64,000 bases of DNA, taken from Peptoniphilus sp. ING2-D1G. Lineage in GTDB: Bacteria > Bacillota > Clostridia > Tissierellales > Peptoniphilaceae. Below, piece after piece: positions 62,160 through 64,000 of the stretch. Below the pieces are notes generated by a model that saw only the letters and a list, made by a program, of their open reading frames with translations, was not told the origin of the DNA and searched no databases. Position 1 is the first letter of the stretch, and the number at the start of each line of letters is the position of its first letter. A program made the position numbers and the translations under genes. The stretch covers positions 806,001 through 870,000 of the forward strand of contig LM997412.1 of assembly GCA_000952975.1 (NCBI GenBank), read 5' to 3'.

Positions 62160-63818
62160 TTATTGATTGTGTATATTATCTTTTAAAATATCTGAAATTA
62201 TATTCCAAACATCACTGGTTTCAAAACCCTTTTGCCAGCTTGCTATTCCTCTTAGATTGTATTTATTTATCAGCTTAGCTTTCCATTCAACACTACTTGA
62301 ATTTTCAATCCACATTTTATATTTTTTGCCATTTTCGCTATATTCCACATAATTTTGCTTGATTTCATCATCCCATGCAGGGGTTAGTCCCTTGCTGTTT
62401 ATAATCTCCCTTACTCTTCCCATGGATATTGCGCTGGAACTTAAACTGTCCCCTGATTCTTCCCAAAGTCTGGAATAAAAAGGAACACAAAGAATAAATT
62501 TCTCCTTGGGTATTGATCTGAACAAATTGTTAATATTTCCTTCCACCCAAGTATATTCCGCTACGGAACCCGCTTTTTCCGATGAAGCCCAGTGCTGATC
62601 ATAGGCCATTACCATTACATAGTCACATATTTCAGATAGTTTTTTTCTATCATAGGGTTCATTTTCTACATTTCCTGATATCTGTGGTGTAACATCCACG
62701 CTTACGATCAATTTTTCAGTTTTAAATACTCCGGCAAGTTCTCTTACAAATTGAGTTATTAAATCTCTATCTTCGATATTTATTTGTTCAAAATCTACAT
62801 TTATTCCGCTTAAATTATATTTTTTCACAAGATTAAAGGTTTTATTTATGACCTTTGCTCTTTTAGAACTGCTACCTAAAACTTCATGGGTTATTTCTGA
62901 ATCAAAAGAGTTATCGAGGTATCCCCACACATCTATTCCCAAATTTTCATATGCTCTTACGTAGGAATAATTTCCTCTATCGGTGACACTTCCTTCGGTA
63001 TCTGAAATTGAAAACCAAGTTGGACAAATTACATCAAGTCCGGGAATGTTTTTTATATTTTCTACGGATTCATCGCTTTGAACCCCGTATGTGTAGTCCC
63101 AAGTTAAATTAAGAGGCTTCATAGCCTCTTTTTTTTCATTTTTTTCAATTTCAAATCTGTTCTCAGGAAAATTTACTTCCAATAAATCCTTTTGTATGTA
63201 ACCCATGTACCCATTTATTTGCCTAACTTTGTAAAAATCTCCTATTTCTCCGTAAACATACACTTCTTCCTCATCCTTAAGGATGGAAACTATAGGCGAT
63301 TTAATACTGTCTTCTTCACGCATGTTCAAGCCGTTTCCAGTGGAAATTCCCTTTGCGTATTCAATATTTTCAAAATCAAGAAGCAATAAATTTTTATCAT
63401 TTACAAATCTTAAACTAACAGGATAGTCATAGATAAAAGCCTCTATGGGCAAAAATATTTTTCCGTCTTTTTCTGTTGCAGGTTGTCTAAGCTCCATTTC
63501 TTGTCCGTTTAGATCATACTTTGTCGAGTCAATTTTAATTCTTTTTGTTCCCGCATCGTTTACCAATACCACGGTTTTTTCATTTTCATCATAATATGCA
63601 TCTTCGTCTAAATACTCTTTTATGTAATCAAGTGATAAAAAATACATTCCTTCATTTCTTTTAAATTCAGTTTTTTCTATGTCTTCCCCTTCAGATATAA
63701 AACTAAATTCTCTGTATTTATCCGATGTTTCTCCAGAACTTCTGTTGCTTAAAAAAAACAATCCATAAATTCCCGCTCCGCATATTGCTATTAATAGTAA
63801 AAAAAATATTTTTTTCAT
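62160..63818 (-). CDS. Glycosyl hydrolase family 18 protein with SH3 and amine-oxidase-like N-terminal domains
   Basis: 552 residues from ATG 63818 (GAGGGAG upstream). Membrane anchor or signal (about 2-24, 'FFLLLIAICGAGIYGLFFL'). Then a copper-amine-oxidase N-terminal-like domain (about 40-150, 'GKIFLPIEAFIYDYPVSLRF'), a bacterial SH3 domain (about 165-220, 'GLNMREEDSIKSPIVSILKDEEEV'), and a GH18 barrel (about 240-545) with 'LSGINVDFEQI' holding the D-x-E catalytic pair. It resembles YaaH/YdhD-type cell wall enzymes acting on peptidoglycan GlcNAc, outside the membrane. Single gene. Confidence 0.88.
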   Translation of the reverse strand: MKKIFFLLLIAICGAGIYGLFFLSNRSSGETSDKYREFSFISEGEDIEKTEFKRNEGMYFLSLDYIKEYLDEDAYYDENEKTVVLVNDAGTKRIKIDSTKYDLNGQEMELRQPATEKDGKIFLPIEAFIYDYPVSLRFVNDKNLLLLDFENIEYAKGISTGNGLNMREEDSIKSPIVSILKDEEEVYVYGEIGDFYKVRQINGYMGYIQKDLLEVNFPENRFEIEKNEKKEAMKPLNLTWDYTYGVQSDESVENIKNIPGLDVICPTWFSISDTEGSVTDRGNYSYVRAYENLGIDVWGYLDNSFDSEITHEVLGSSSKRAKVINKTFNLVKKYNLSGINVDFEQINIEDRDLITQFVRELAGVFKTEKLIVSVDVTPQISGNVENEPYDRKKLSEICDYVMVMAYDQHWASSEKAGSVAEYTWVEGNINNLFRSIPKEKFILCVPFYSRLWEESGDSLSSSAISMGRVREIINSKGLTPAWDDEIKQNYVEYSENGKKYKMWIENSSSVEWKAKLINKYNLRGIASWQKGFETSDVWNIISDILKDNIHNQ

Positions 63819-63887
63819 ATTTCTCCCTCTAAACATTGATATTTACATTATATATTTTTATCAGTTAAATTAAAAGGGAAATATAAA

Positions 63888-63933
63888 AATATGCTCCAAG
63901 TATTGAATAAATATCCAATATTCAGAGCATATT
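63888..63933 (-). terminator. Terminator of the right-edge gene
   Basis: AATATGCTC (63888-63896) pairs with GAGCATATT (63925-63933) around an inner TATTGAAT/CCAATATTCA hairpin; TTTTTATATTT follows on the minus strand. Confidence 0.8.
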
Positions 63934-63950
63934 CTATAATAAACCTCATT

Positions 63951-64000
63951 TTATCTATAGGTTTTCTTTTCTTTAACTTTAGCAGCCTTACCTTGTCTGT
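63951..64000 (-). CDS. C-terminal end of a gene cut by the right edge
   Basis: The last 15 codons end at TAA (63951-63953) and read 'RQGKAAKVKEKKTYR'. A basic tail like this would fit a ribosomal or nucleic-acid-binding protein, but it is too short to name. The terminator just downstream supports a real gene end. Confidence 0.45.
   Translation of the reverse strand, partial: RQGKAAKVKEKKTYR

Overview
The window is AT-rich bacterial chromosome from an anaerobic, low-GC Gram-positive organism. It carries a glmS ribozyme, T-box leaders, an L20-type infC leader, PolC, the SCIFF peptide with its radical SAM maturase, and rubrerythrin. Together these point to Clostridia sensu lato, and gene order and protein style suggest the Tissierellia/Peptoniphilaceae group. 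The taxonomic call is an inference. Almost all genes are housekeeping and lie on the minus strand. I see no prophage, insertion sequence, CRISPR array or rRNA operon.

Layout. 1-3300: a RelA/SpoT-domain gene cut by the left edge, a parvulin, a cold shock protein, an acyl-ACP thioesterase and a decayed HD-hydrolase fragment. 3300-5340 (+): glmS behind its self-cleaving ribozyme. 5400-12000 (-): folC, valS (complete T-box), trpS and an MTA/SAH deaminase. 12000-13000 (+): rpsD and a DUF2007 gene. 13100-18350 (-): threonine dehydratase, M18 aminopeptidase, yerC, purE, rubrerythrin and prfA. 18300-24200 (-): prmC, yqhQ, rpmE, a DUF4342 gene, ktrA/ktrB and the infC-rpmI-rplT operon. 24200-35040 (-): rpsB-tsf-pyrH-frr-uppS-cdsA-rseP-ispG-polC, with dxr missing from its usual place. 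35073-37084 (-): an ABC exporter with a degenerate ATPase. 37252-39765 (+): fumC and ychF. 39810-42242 (-): tRNA-Arg(CCG), uncharacterised membrane/coiled-coil genes (one probably frameshifted) and an RseC-like gene. 42257-59437 (-): aspS (with a T-box that lacks Stem I), a divergent Mur ligase, hemZ, an MBL hydrolase, dtd, rel, recJ, scfB, scfA, yajC, tgt, queA, a SpoIID-like gene and ruvBAC. 59474-64000 (-): an unknown gene, asnA, a zinc-phospholipase-C-like protein, a GH18 enzyme and the end of one more gene.

Themes. Control of expression at the RNA level is dense: ribozyme, T-box, L20 leader, and a repeated arrangement in which an intrinsic terminator sits directly against the ribosome binding site of the next gene in an operon. 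The most unusual points are the probable -1 frameshift (A AAA AAC) in the RseC-linked cluster, the aspS T-box without a specifier domain, a PolC whose PHP domain has lost its metal ligands, the missing dxr, and a Mur ligase and an ABC ATPase with altered core motifs. I found no clearly new multi-gene system. The best candidate for one is the RseC-linked cluster at 39890-42242.
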